A stretch of 22,436 nucleotides of DNA, taken from NCBI GenBank assembly GCA_002506595.1, contig DAXV01000060.1, forward strand, positions 6,833 to 29,268, written 5' to 3'. Every line of letters starts with the position of its first letter. Position 1 is the stretch's first letter. Source of the stretch: Acidilobaceae archaeon UBA158 (GTDB lineage: Archaea; Thermoproteota; Thermoprotei_A; Sulfolobales; Acidilobaceae). Both the position numbers and the translations under genes were made by a program. Under the pieces are notes generated by a model that had not been told where the DNA came from, did not search any database, and saw nothing but the letters and a program-made list of their open reading frames with translations. Below, in pieces: positions 1 to 7,348 of this stretch.

Positions 1-900
1 CTTGTAAAATTGTGAAATGCTTAATCCATTAAAATTGGCATCATTAATATTTAATTTATAGACATCTGTAATGTTTGCAAAGGCTGTTTGATAGCTAGAA
101 GAGTAATCCATTTTGTTTATGTTAAGGGAACTAACATTTAAAACATATAGTTGCTGCCCGCTTTGATTTGAGTTTACATTTATCAAAATAGCATTTGTTG
201 AATTTATTATTCCAATTCCTATACCTCCATTTGATGGAGAATTGAAAAGATCGTTTTCCATAGATATACTATTGCTATTATCTATATAAAGTGCATCACC
301 ACTTAAAGCATAACCCATAACATTATTTAAGGTTAAGTTTGAGGAATCTGTAATATTTATACCTTGATCTCCTTCATAGGACATTCCAGGCATGAAATAC
401 CATGCAACAACATTTTGTATATAAAGAGAATTGACGTTATATGCCAATAAATCATCACCTAAAACTTGGTTAGGGGATATAATGTTGCCAGAAACGTTTA
501 CATTTTTCAAAGATATTTGACTTGAGCTATTTATATCTAAACCTGCGCTTATGTTTAAGTTTTCAATAGTGATAGAAGAAGAATCAATTATCGTAGTATT
601 TCCATAGCCTCCATAGTTTAATACTACATTTCCTTGACCAATAATTGTTAATTCTTGTTTATTTTGAATTAATATTGAACCGTTATAGAGGTATCCTTGA
701 GAAACATAAATTGTTGTTCCTGGAGAAGCAACATTTATGGCATCTTGAAGGCTTGAATATTGTTGAGGCACATAAATAGTTTGAGAAGTTTGAGATCTAA
801 CTATTTGTGGAGACGCTGTTAAAATCAAAATAAAAAATAATGAAAAAATTGAGGCTATAATTACTAATTGTTTGTAGAATCCACTAATTTTTCTTTGCAT
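1..900 (-). CDS. Secreted right-handed parallel beta-helix repeat protein, partial (3' end outside window)
   Basis: Reading leftward from an ATG at 898-900, the frame is open to base 1, giving the first 300 residues of a longer protein. The N-terminus has a basic start (MQRKISG), a long hydrophobic stretch at about residues 11-30 and a probable signal-peptidase site near residues 28-36, so it should be exported. Next comes the entry motif typical of parallel beta-helix proteins of the NosD/pectate-lyase-like type (SLQDAINVASPGTTIYV). After it are repeated rungs of about 20-25 residues rich in Asn, Ser and Ile, such as SSITIENLNIS, SSQISLKNVNVS and SSNLTLNNVM. Such folds often bind or cleave polysaccharides or form surface proteins. 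No catalytic residues can be assigned, so substrate and activity are unknown. The gene is divergent from the GNAT gene across a 311-bp AT-rich gap. Fold class is fairly sure; function is not. Confidence 0.85.
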   Translation of the reverse strand, partial: MQRKISGFYKQLVIIASIFSLFFILILTASPQIVRSQTSQTIYVPQQYSSLQDAINVASPGTTIYVSQGYLYNGSILIQNKQELTIIGQGNVVLNYGGYGNTTIIDSSSITIENLNISAGLDINSSSQISLKNVNVSGNIISPNQVLGDDLLAYNVNSLYIQNVVAWYFMPGMSYEGDQGINITDSSNLTLNNVMGYALSGDALYIDNSNSISMENDLFNSPSNGGIGIGIINSTNAILINVNSNQSGQQLYVLNVSSLNINKMDYSSSYQTAFANITDVYKLNINDANFNGLSISQFYK

Positions 901-1211
901 TTTAATTCAACTCTTTTCATTAGTGAATATATGGCTTAATACATGTTTGGTTATATTATATACGCATATATTTCGTATATATATGTTATAAGTGTGTGTC
1001 GTAGTGTATATAAAATTATTATAAATTGAGAATAAGCATATTTATTTGTGATTATAATGTGTTATATAAAATAATATTATATGTTTTTAGATTCTATGAG
1101 GTAATGGCAATTAAGAAAGCCTTTTTAATATTAATTAAAAGGTATATACTAATATGAGGTTAAAATAAAATAGAAATATCATCTTTTTTAAACATAAAAT
1201 AGGGATCAAAT
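901..1211. promoter_or_regulatory. AT-rich divergent intergenic region with two inverted repeats
   Basis: This gap separates the minus-strand beta-helix gene from the plus-strand GNAT gene. It is nearly pure A/T and has several TATA-like runs, so it probably holds promoters for both directions. An inverted repeat with 8-bp arms, TATATACG (957-964) and CGTATATA (974-981), has a 9-nt spacer and lies in the probable beta-helix promoter. A second imperfect repeat at 1120-1142 has arms CCTTTT and AAAAGG plus further pairing. A 17-codon reading frame at 1104 follows a GAGGT sequence but is too short to support as a gene. I see no other gene here. Confidence 0.4.
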
Positions 1212-1658
1212 CTGCAAATAAGAATAAGACCGTTTAAAGCTTATGATATGAGATCAATACTAAAAATTGAAGAAGAAAGTTTTTCTGAAGGTGAAAGATA
1301 CAGTTGGTTTGTTTTCGAATATTTTCTTATATTTAAAAAAGGAATTTTATTAGTAGCAGAAACCAATGATGATATTATTGGATATTCCTTAGGTTATATG
1401 GAAAATAAAAGTGAAGGGCATATAGTATCTATAGCTGTTAAAAAAGCGTATAGAAATAAGGGAATAGGAACCATATTAATGACTAATATTGAAAATGAAT
1501 TAAAATCAAGAGGGGCAAATCTAGTTAAATTAGAGGTTTCTGTTGATAATTATAATGCAAGAAGATTATATGAAAAACTTGGTTATAAAAATGTTAAGGT
1601 TTTACCTAAATATTATGGAAATAGAGATGGTATATTGATGATTAAGAAATTTTCATAA
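1212..1658 (+). CDS. GNAT-family N-acetyltransferase (RimI-like), probable CTG start
   Basis: The product is a single GNAT domain that transfers an acetyl group from acetyl-CoA, probably to a protein N-terminus or small amine. The acetyl-CoA loop is YRNKGIGTILM, preceded by the beta-4 strand GHIVSIAVKKA and followed by NARRLYEKLGYK, the usual RimI C-terminal half. The first ATG (1248) would cut off the first beta strand. Upstream in frame the codons read QIRIRPFKAYD, matching the usual IRPxxxxD start of the family. The frame is closed by TAG at 1200-1202. The only standard alternative initiator after it is CTG at 1212, four bases behind an AGGGATC that resembles the archaeal SD. From CTG the protein is 148 residues. 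The stop (1656-1658) directly abuts the 3' end of tRNA-Leu on the other strand. The substrate is unknown. Confidence 0.8.
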   Translation: MQIRIRPFKAYDMRSILKIEEESFSEGERYSWFVFEYFLIFKKGILLVAETNDDIIGYSLGYMENKSEGHIVSIAVKKAYRNKGIGTILMTNIENELKSRGANLVKLEVSVDNYNARRLYEKLGYKNVKVLPKYYGNRDGILMIKKFS

Positions 1659-1743
1659 TGCGGGGGGTGGGGTTTGAACCCACGCAGGCCTACGCCAACG
1701 GGTTCTAGGCCCGTCCCCTTTGGCCAGGCTCGGGCACCCCCGC
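1659..1743 (-). tRNA. tRNA-Leu, anticodon UAG
   Basis: The minus strand folds as an 85-nt class II tRNA. The acceptor stem pairs GCGGGGG (1743-1737) with CCCCCGC (1666-1660), followed by discriminator A at 1659. The anticodon stem ACGGG/CCCGT encloses the loop CCTAGAA, whose anticodon TAG (1707-1705) reads CUA leucine codons. There is a long variable arm (TGGCGTAGGCCTGC) and a T arm GTGGG-TTCAAAC-CCCAC. The loop is seven bases, so there is no intron at the usual anticodon site. CCA is not encoded. It is a sharply GC-rich island in AT-rich DNA, as expected for a thermophile tRNA. The mature 3' end touches the GNAT stop codon. Confidence 0.97.
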
Positions 1744-1772
1744 GCATTTATACAAATTTAATAAAAGGGATA
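1744..1772 (-). promoter_or_regulatory. Probable tRNA-Leu promoter
   Basis: On the minus strand a TATA-like element CTTTTATTAAA lies at about 1767-1757, some 20-25 bases before the tRNA 5' end at 1743. This is the usual distance for an archaeal TATA box driving a tRNA with little or no leader. It is assigned from position and composition only. Confidence 0.5.
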
Positions 1773-1820
1773 AATATGATTTTAGTCTTATTAGTATCAG
1801 TTTACATAAAAGGATAAAAT

Positions 1821-2105
1821 TTATGTGGTTTTTTCAACAACTTTTATATCAGATATGATTTTAATTTTTTCTAAAATTATACGTGCCTTGGGGGTTAACA
1901 TGTATTTTAATAGATAAAAACTATTGAGAGGAATTAATAAAGATTTTGAAATACTATATCCACATGATTTACATTTTATGCTATATTTAATTTCAACATA
2001 TGGTTCATTATCATTCATAATGGGACCTTCTATATGATATACGTAATCTGTTGGTGAATTGCAATATGGGCATAGACCTGCTTCAACTAAGTCTTCTTGT
2101 ATCAA
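1821..2105 (-). CDS. Small zinc-ribbon protein of unknown function
   Basis: A 94-residue protein with two CxxC pairs, CPYC at residues 12-15 and CKSC at 45-48, the layout of a treble-clef or zinc-ribbon metal site. The stretch between the pairs is beta-rich, and the C-terminal half (residues 50-94) looks like an amphipathic helix followed by a strand. The start is TTG (2105-2103), five bases behind a strong GGGAGG SD. No catalytic motif is visible. Small archaeal zinc ribbons often bind nucleic acid or act as subunits of larger complexes, but nothing here shows which. It is divergent from the epimerase gene and follows the tRNA promoter. Confidence 0.8.
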   Translation of the reverse strand: MIQEDLVEAGLCPYCNSPTDYVYHIEGPIMNDNEPYVEIKYSIKCKSCGYSISKSLLIPLNSFYLLKYMLTPKARIILEKIKIISDIKVVEKTT

Positions 2106-2210
2106 AACCCTCCCCCGTTAGCTTTTTACTCTACAGGATTTAAAGGCAGTAATACTGTTTATGATCAATTAAGTTAAGTTTTTTAATTAAAGTGCCCTAA
2201 AATTAATAGG

Positions 2211-3170
2211 ATGATTAATATGAAGATTTTGATAACAGGTGGCGCAGGCTTCATAGGTTCTAATTTAGCTGATTATTTAATAAGTAAAGGATATAGTGTT
2301 AGGGTCGTAGATGATTTAAGCTTTGGAAGTCTTGATAATATAAAAGGTTTACTTAATGAAAAGAATTTTGAGTTTATTAAAGGAGATTTGAGGGATCCTG
2401 AAGTAGCAAATAATGCTATTAAAGGCATAGATATCGTTTATCATTTAGCTGCAAACCCAGAAGTTAGAATATCGTCTCAATCTCCTAGTTCCTTATATGA
2501 ATTAAACGTTTATTTAACTTATAACATATTGGAAGCCATGAGAAAAAATAATGTAAAAGTATTGGCATTTGCATCTTCTTCTACAGTATATGGTGAAGCA
2601 AAGAAAATGCCAACTCCAGAAGATTATGGACCATTAGAACCCATAAGTATTTATGGAGGTGCAAAACTTGCATCAGAAGCGTTAATAAGCAGCTATTCTC
2701 ACACATTTAAATTTAATTCAATTTCATTTAGATTAGCTAATGTTATTGGAAAGAGATCAAACCATGGAGTTATACATGATTTTATAGAAAAATTAAGAAA
2801 AGATAAGACAAAACTAGAAATTTTAGGGGATGGAACGCAAAGCAAAAGCTATATACATGTTAGCGATGTAATAGAAGGTATGCAATATTTATTAAATAAA
2901 AACTTAGAAAAAAACATAATTTATGATGTATATAATATAGGTTCTGAGGATCAAATAACTGTTATGAATATTGCTAAAATAATTATTGAAAAAATGGGAT
3001 TGAATCCAAAGATTTATTTAACAGGTGGAGTAGAAGGAGGAAGAGGATGGATAGGAGATGTTAAATACATGCTATTGAGTATTGAAAAGGCTAAATTAGC
3101 TGGTTGGAGACCAAAGCTAAACAGTTATGAAGCTGTTAAAAAGGCAGTAGATGAGGCTTTAAATCAGTAA
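2211..3170 (+). CDS. NAD-dependent sugar-nucleotide epimerase/dehydratase (UDP-glucose 4-epimerase type)
   Basis: An extended short-chain dehydrogenase that should act on a nucleotide sugar in the cytoplasm, interconverting for example UDP-glucose and UDP-galactose for glycan synthesis. The NAD-binding loop GGAGFIGS is at residues 10-17, an acidic residue ending beta-2 (VVDD) favours NAD, the catalytic Ser/Thr lies in ASSSTVYG (121-128), and the catalytic pair is Y148xxxK152 in YGGAK. Substrate-domain motifs FRLANVIG and GDGTQSKSYIHVSD follow. Length (319) is normal for archaeal members. ATG 2211 sits about 26 bases after an AT-rich TATA-like run, so it could be leaderless; ATG 2220, after GGATGAT, is an alternative that gives the common MKILITGGAGF start. 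Trm I begins 13 bases downstream. The exact sugar cannot be read from sequence alone. Confidence 0.9.
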   Translation: MINMKILITGGAGFIGSNLADYLISKGYSVRVVDDLSFGSLDNIKGLLNEKNFEFIKGDLRDPEVANNAIKGIDIVYHLAANPEVRISSQSPSSLYELNVYLTYNILEAMRKNNVKVLAFASSSTVYGEAKKMPTPEDYGPLEPISIYGGAKLASEALISSYSHTFKFNSISFRLANVIGKRSNHGVIHDFIEKLRKDKTKLEILGDGTQSKSYIHVSDVIEGMQYLLNKNLEKNIIYDVYNIGSEDQITVMNIAKIIIEKMGLNPKIYLTGGVEGGRGWIGDVKYMLLSIEKAKLAGWRPKLNSYEAVKKAVDEALNQ

Positions 3171-3183
3171 TTGGTGTCCATAA

Positions 3184-3966
3184 TTGCCTATTAATGAAGG
3201 TCAAAATGTTTTAATTATAGCAGATAATAATTCTGGAAGAAGAAAATTGTATTTGTTTAAAGTAAGTTCTAAGCAGTCATATTCTACTTTTCTTGGAAAT
3301 ATTCAAGGAAAAGAAATTTTAGAAAGAGATTTTGGAGAATTTATTCAACTAGGCAAAGGAAAGATATACTTAATTGAGCCTAACCTCTATGATATAATAA
3401 TGTATGAATTGAAAAGGAAGAGTCAAGTAATATATCCAAAAGATTCTGGATATATTGTTTCAATATCTGGAATAAGAAATGGTATGAAAGTAATGGAGGC
3501 TGGTATAGGTAGTGGTTTCCTAAGCATAGAAATATTAAAGCATGTTTGTCCTGATGGTAAATTATATGCATATGAAATTAGGCAAGATATGATAGAAATA
3601 GCTAAGAAGAATTTGGAAAAAACAAATTTTACAGATTGTATTATAATAAATAACCAAGATATAAAAGATGGCACTAACGAAAGGGATTTTGATGCCGCCT
3701 TTTTAGATATGGCCGATCCTTGGAATGCTTTAAATAAAATACATGATTCCCTAAAAACAAGTTCACCAGTTATAGTTTTTGTTCCTACTGTTAACCAAAT
3801 AGAAAAATTGCTATCTAATTTAGATATGACTAAATATGTTATACAAGAAATATCTGAATTGATAAAAAGAGAATGGGAACCGAGAAAAGAAGCTATAAGG
3901 CCTGCTATAAGAACAATTGGTCATACTGGCTTTATTATTTTGATGCGTACATTAAAATCATTTTAG
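3184..3966 (+). CDS. trmI: tRNA (adenine-N1)-methyltransferase TrmI
   Basis: A SAM-dependent methyltransferase that makes m1A in the T loop of tRNA (position 58, and also 57 in some archaea), normally as a homotetramer. The N-terminal beta domain carries the family signature KSQVIYPKDSGYI (residues 79-91). The SAM-binding motif I is EAGIGSGFLS (105-114), and the catalytic-side motif LDMADPW is at 174-180. At 260 residues it matches archaeal TrmI/GCD14 proteins. It starts at TTG (3184), seven bases after GGTG (3173-3176), and lies 13 bases behind the epimerase, so the two are probably cotranscribed. Its TAG stop (3964-3966) overlaps the stop of the convergent gene on the other strand. Confidence 0.93.
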   Translation: MPINEGQNVLIIADNNSGRRKLYLFKVSSKQSYSTFLGNIQGKEILERDFGEFIQLGKGKIYLIEPNLYDIIMYELKRKSQVIYPKDSGYIVSISGIRNGMKVMEAGIGSGFLSIEILKHVCPDGKLYAYEIRQDMIEIAKKNLEKTNFTDCIIINNQDIKDGTNERDFDAAFLDMADPWNALNKIHDSLKTSSPVIVFVPTVNQIEKLLSNLDMTKYVIQEISELIKREWEPRKEAIRPAIRTIGHTGFIILMRTLKSF

Positions 3967-4496
3967 GAATCTTCTTTATTTTCCTCTTCTTCCTCATTTT
4001 TGCTTTGAGCTTTATATATTTGGTAAGCGACTTCAGCAGTATATTTTAGAGCAGCTTTGGCTTTAAGCATTTCAATTGTTGTTGTTAAATTTTCAAATCT
4101 AATTTCTGCAATGCTAGCATCTGGCCTTTCTTTTATAGCTAGTTTAGCCTGTTCTTGTTCTTGCAAACCATTTTTAATTTGTGTTGCTCTTAATTCTCCC
4201 TCAACAGTTTCTAAGTATTCTTTTAACTCTTGAGGCAGTGGAATTGGTAAATCAGGTACAAGTCTAACATAGCTTTCTCCTCTATAAATTTTCCCTAGTC
4301 TTCTCCTTCCTAATTTAACTTCTTCACCTTTCTCATTAAGGTTTTGTTTAGAGGAATCTTCTATGTAGCTTAAAAGAGTTTCTAACATTTTCATTTCATC
4401 TTTTAATTCATCAAGCCTTTTTCTTAGCCATTCAATTAGTTCTTCTTTTGATATTGCTTTGTTTTCAGTAGTTTGATCACTCAATATAATCCCCAT
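3963..4496 (-). CDS. Conserved-looking coiled-coil protein, unknown function
   Basis: I do not recognise this 177-residue protein. Residues 16-50 are strongly charged and heptad-like (KEELIEWLRKRLDELKDEM), suggesting a coiled coil. A basic patch GRRRLGK is near residue 63, then a proline-rich segment YVRLVPDLPIPLP, then long helices. The C-terminal tail is very acidic (NEEEEENKEDS). No signal peptide, membrane segment or metal site is visible. The basic patch plus acidic tail would suit a nucleic-acid or ribosome-associated role, but this is a guess. Start could be ATG 4496 or the TTG at codon 5, which lies five bases behind GGGGAT. Its stop overlaps the trmI stop by four bases, tail to tail. 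Confidence 0.8.
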   Translation of the reverse strand: MGIILSDQTTENKAISKEELIEWLRKRLDELKDEMKMLETLLSYIEDSSKQNLNEKGEEVKLGRRRLGKIYRGESYVRLVPDLPIPLPQELKEYLETVEGELRATQIKNGLQEQEQAKLAIKERPDASIAEIRFENLTTTIEMLKAKAALKYTAEVAYQIYKAQSKNEEEEENKEDS

Positions 4497-4643
4497 TAAA
4501 TATTTGGTTAAATTAATTTAATTAGGTAGATTACACAGTATTACGCAAATTAATAAAAGTATTATATATGAAACTTGTTATACATTAAAATTTAAACCTT
4601 ATTAATAATTAATAATAATGAGTTTATTTTTAGAGGGGTAGTC

Positions 4644-6227
4644 ATGAATAAAGATATATTCGATATAAGAAAATTTGGGAATAAGCTAAGCGATATTAGG
4701 CAAAACTTTCACTGGCCTAACAATTTTAATCTGCCTAAAACAATTGATTCAAGAGATGGGATAGCTGTAATAGAAGATGATAAAGTATTTTCATATCAAT
4801 ACTTAAAAGAAAAAAGTAATGGAATTGCAAAGTTCCTTAATGATTTAAACATAAGAAAAGGAGAAATTGTGGGAGGTATAATGCAACAAAGCTTTAATTT
4901 ATTATCATCCATCATAGGAACATATAAAAATGGATCAATTTTTATGTCTATGTCAACCTTATTGGGAAGTGAATCTATTAAATTAAGGTTAGAGAAAACA
5001 AATGCAAAGGTAATTTTTTCTGATTCAAATCAAATAAAAAAGTTAAGGGAGTCGAAAAGCGATTTAATTATAGTTAGTGATGAAGGAGGAGATTATGATA
5101 TTAATGAAATAGAAAAAATTTCTAATTACGAATATCATATAGAAAAATCGCAACCATCACATTTATTATTCACATCCGGTTCAACTGGAGAACCTAAAGG
5201 AGCATTATTGCCTCATAGTTGGATTTTAGGTATATTGCCTTCATTTCAGATTTCTTTAGATTTTGCTCCAAGAGAAGACGATATATTTATGTCTCCAATA
5301 GAATGGGCATGGATAGGCGGTTTAGGAAATATGGCATTACCATCTTTATATTTTGGCATTCCATTGGTTGTATATAAGAGAGAGAAGAAATTAGATGTAT
5401 ATGATCTTTTAAGTAAATATGAAAAATATAAAATAACAGGTACAGTTTTAGTTCCAACAGCATTAAGAATGATCATGAAAATTGGAAGCGAATTAAATAA
5501 GTATAATTTGCATATAAGGTCAATATTAACTGGCTCTGAACTAGTAACAAGAGATATATATGAATGGGGAGAAAAAATCGGAATAAACATAAATAATACA
5601 TATGGTCAAACAGAAACTGGTTTAGTAACTTGTGAAAGCATTTTAGTAATGAATAAAAAAATTAATACCGTAGGAGTCCCATGCCCAGGTCATGAAATAG
5701 TAATTGTTGATGATAAATACAACATTCTAGGTAATAATGAAGTTGGGGAAATCGCATTAAAATTGCCAGATCCAGGAGTTATGATAGAATATTATAAAAG
5801 CCCTGATGCAACGATGAAGAAAATTATTAACAATGAAATCATCTTAACTGGTGATTTAGGATATATAGATTCTGATGGCTATTTAGTTTTTGTAGGTAGA
5901 AAAGATGAAATAATAAAGATTTCCGGTTATAGAATCAATCCAGTAGAAATAGAAAATATAATTAACACGATTCCATATGTAAAGGAATCTGCAGTTATAG
6001 GGATAGAAGATAAAGAGAAAGGGATGAAAATGATTGCATTTGTTGTTTTAAAGGAAGGAATTGAAAAAAGTGATAAATTAAAGGATGAAATTAAAAATTA
6101 TGTAAAAAGTAAATTTGCTCTATATGCATACCCCAGTATAATAGAATTTGTAGATTCATTACCTACAACTACAACAGGAAAAATAAGAAGAAATGAACTT
6201 AAATCATGGCTATCAAATAGAAAATGA
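4644..6227 (+). CDS. AMP-forming acyl-CoA synthetase (acetyl/medium-chain type)
   Basis: An ANL-superfamily enzyme that activates a carboxylic acid with ATP to an acyl-AMP and then forms the acyl-CoA. The phosphate loop is TSGSTGEPKG (residues 177-186), the ATP-binding aromatic motif is TYGQTETG, the adenylate aspartate and hinge are in TGDLGYIDSDGYLVFVGRKD, the CoA-site motif is KISGYRINPVEIE, and the catalytic lysine near the C-terminus is in TTTTGKIRR. At 527 residues it is shorter than classic acetyl-CoA synthetase (about 650) and closer to medium-chain or short acyl-CoA synthetases. The ATG at 4644 follows GAGGGGTAG. Its TGA stop is directly followed by the stop of the convergent methyltransferase. 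The acyl substrate cannot be fixed from sequence. Confidence 0.92.
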   Translation: MNKDIFDIRKFGNKLSDIRQNFHWPNNFNLPKTIDSRDGIAVIEDDKVFSYQYLKEKSNGIAKFLNDLNIRKGEIVGGIMQQSFNLLSSIIGTYKNGSIFMSMSTLLGSESIKLRLEKTNAKVIFSDSNQIKKLRESKSDLIIVSDEGGDYDINEIEKISNYEYHIEKSQPSHLLFTSGSTGEPKGALLPHSWILGILPSFQISLDFAPREDDIFMSPIEWAWIGGLGNMALPSLYFGIPLVVYKREKKLDVYDLLSKYEKYKITGTVLVPTALRMIMKIGSELNKYNLHIRSILTGSELVTRDIYEWGEKIGININNTYGQTETGLVTCESILVMNKKINTVGVPCPGHEIVIVDDKYNILGNNEVGEIALKLPDPGVMIEYYKSPDATMKKIINNEIILTGDLGYIDSDGYLVFVGRKDEIIKISGYRINPVEIENIINTIPYVKESAVIGIEDKEKGMKMIAFVVLKEGIEKSDKLKDEIKNYVKSKFALYAYPSIIEFVDSLPTTTTGKIRRNELKSWLSNRK

Positions 6228-6764
6228 CTAAATATCTGATTCTCCTATTACATATACGTAAAGAGTTTTTTGCCAACCTAATTTATCTCCAATAATTTTT
6301 ACAGGTTTCCATCCTGGAATTTGAAAATCAAGTGTTACAACCTTAGTTCCTGGCTTTAATTCTTGTTTTAATTTTGGCTTTAATGCTTCATTAACGCTCG
6401 TTAACAAGTACATATATACAACTGTAGCATCTTTAATAGGAGTTTTGAAGAAATCCCCTTGAATTATTTCTACTTTACCGTCTAATTTCTCTTCTTTTAT
6501 CTTATTCATTATATCCTTTACTAGCTCGTCTCTCATTTCAACTCCTACAGCCTTTCTAATTGGATATTTTTTAGCTGCCTCTATAATAATCCTTCCATCT
6601 CCACAACCCAAATCGTAAAGTACATCATTTTCTTTGAGATCTAATGCCTCAAAAACTAAATCAAAAACCTCTTTCCTCGTTGGTACAAAAGGTACCGAAG
6701 GACCACCGAATGCCATAGCAATCCACCCTAACTCTTTTTCTGCCTCCTCCAATTCTTTATTCAT
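6228..6764 (-). CDS. Crenarchaeal protein-lysine N-methyltransferase (aKMT-like)
   Basis: A small class I SAM-dependent methyltransferase that closely follows, from memory, the Sulfolobus broad-specificity protein-lysine methyltransferase aKMT. That family methylates lysines on chromatin proteins such as Cren7 and on many other proteins. Shared blocks are VPFVPT (residues 24-29), the SAM loop YDLGCGDGRII (50-60), KAVGVEM, the segment DATVVYMYLLTSVNEALKPK, ELKPGTKVV and a C-terminal YVYVIGE. It has about 15-20 extra residues at the N-terminus (MNKELEEAEKELGW) compared with the short Sulfolobus protein. The ATG follows a GGGAGG SD, so this start looks real. It lies 50 bases downstream of the flavin reductase, with an AT-rich promoter-like gap between. 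Its stop abuts that of the acyl-CoA synthetase. Confidence 0.88.
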   Translation of the reverse strand: MNKELEEAEKELGWIAMAFGGPSVPFVPTRKEVFDLVFEALDLKENDVLYDLGCGDGRIIIEAAKKYPIRKAVGVEMRDELVKDIMNKIKEEKLDGKVEIIQGDFFKTPIKDATVVYMYLLTSVNEALKPKLKQELKPGTKVVTLDFQIPGWKPVKIIGDKLGWQKTLYVYVIGESDI

Positions 6765-6814
6765 ATTCCCTCCCTTTTACGTATTTCATATATATTTAAT
6801 TAAAATTTAAATTA

Positions 6815-7294
6815 TTAACAGTTTTTTACTGTAGTGTAATTTCTATTATAGTAAACAAGTGGACATTCTATATTACTTATTTTTCCATCCAAGATTTCTC
6901 CAAGAATTATGCTATGATCTCCTGCATCATATACTTTATATTTAGACAATATTAAATAAGGTCTTTCAATATCTAAAATGGGGCCAAATTCTGTTTCTTT
7001 ATATTTAGTTTTTTGAAGTTTTTCTTTAGAATCTATTCTATCAGCCATTATTTTTGATATTTCCTCATCTTTATAATATAATAATGTAATTATAAAATAA
7101 TTAGATTTGGTTAAGACATCATGAGTGTGTGATTTTTTATCAATCGCTATCATCATCAACGGAGGATCCATACTTATGCTAGTAGCACTTGAAACTGTTA
7201 TTGCAGCATAATTATTTTCATACTTTGCTGTAACAACATAAACTTGTTGTGCAGATTGCCTCATAAACATCTTTAATAGATCTTGTTTGTCCAA
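6815..7294 (-). CDS. Flavin reductase-like domain protein (FMN-binding)
   Basis: A split-barrel flavoprotein of the flavin-reductase-like family (HpaC type). It probably uses NAD(P)H to reduce FMN or FAD, either as a stand-alone reductase or as the small component of a two-component monooxygenase. Family features are VYVVTAKYE, the flavin-binding strand and loop AITVSSATSISMDPP (residues 31-45), AIDKKSHTHD, NYFIITLL (65-72) and the late histidine motif GDHSIILGEI near 128-137. At 159 residues it is normal for the family. It starts at TTG (7294-7292) behind GGTGAG. No monooxygenase partner is nearby. Its promoter region carries two striking inverted repeats (7313-7346 and 7349-7373), so it may be controlled by a repressor. 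Confidence 0.85.
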   Translation of the reverse strand: MDKQDLLKMFMRQSAQQVYVVTAKYENNYAAITVSSATSISMDPPLMMIAIDKKSHTHDVLTKSNYFIITLLYYKDEEISKIMADRIDSKEKLQKTKYKETEFGPILDIERPYLILSKYKVYDAGDHSIILGEILDGKISNIECPLVYYNRNYTTVKNC

Positions 7295-7312
7295 TCTCTC
7301 ACCTTATATCAA

Positions 7313-7346
7313 TTACATTAAATTATTTAATAAACATTTAATGTAA
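7313..7346. promoter_or_regulatory. Candidate operator: 11-bp perfect inverted repeat
   Basis: The arms TTACATTAAAT (7313-7323) and ATTTAATGTAA (7336-7346) are exact reverse complements, separated by 12 bases. Arm centres are 23 bp apart, about two turns of the helix. The site lies 18 bp before the flavin reductase TTG and covers the transcription start predicted from the TATA-like elements just upstream. The A/U-rich stem would be weak as RNA at high temperature, so a DNA-binding site is the better reading. Confidence 0.6.
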
Positions 7347-7348
7347 AT

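Noticed and set aside
1104..1157. Seventeen-codon reading frame behind GAGGT in the intergenic region
   Set aside because: It is very short, its codons look like ordinary AT-rich DNA, and nothing in its sequence is recognisable. An SD-like match alone is weak support.
1703..1709. Possible tRNA-Leu intron at the anticodon, as in many crenarchaeal tRNAs
   Set aside because: The anticodon loop is exactly seven bases and the whole tRNA folds without extra sequence.
3380..3674. Minus-strand open frames inside trmI, and similar frames inside acs, tmcA, ppsA, aspS and terC genes
   Set aside because: They lie opposite well-supported coding sequence, have no SD or family match, and are explained as shadows of the real reading frames.
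4508..4521. Perfect 14-bp palindrome TTAAATTAATTTAA before the coiled-coil gene
   Set aside because: It is made only of A and T in very AT-rich DNA, where such symmetry is common by chance, and it probably just overlaps the promoter.
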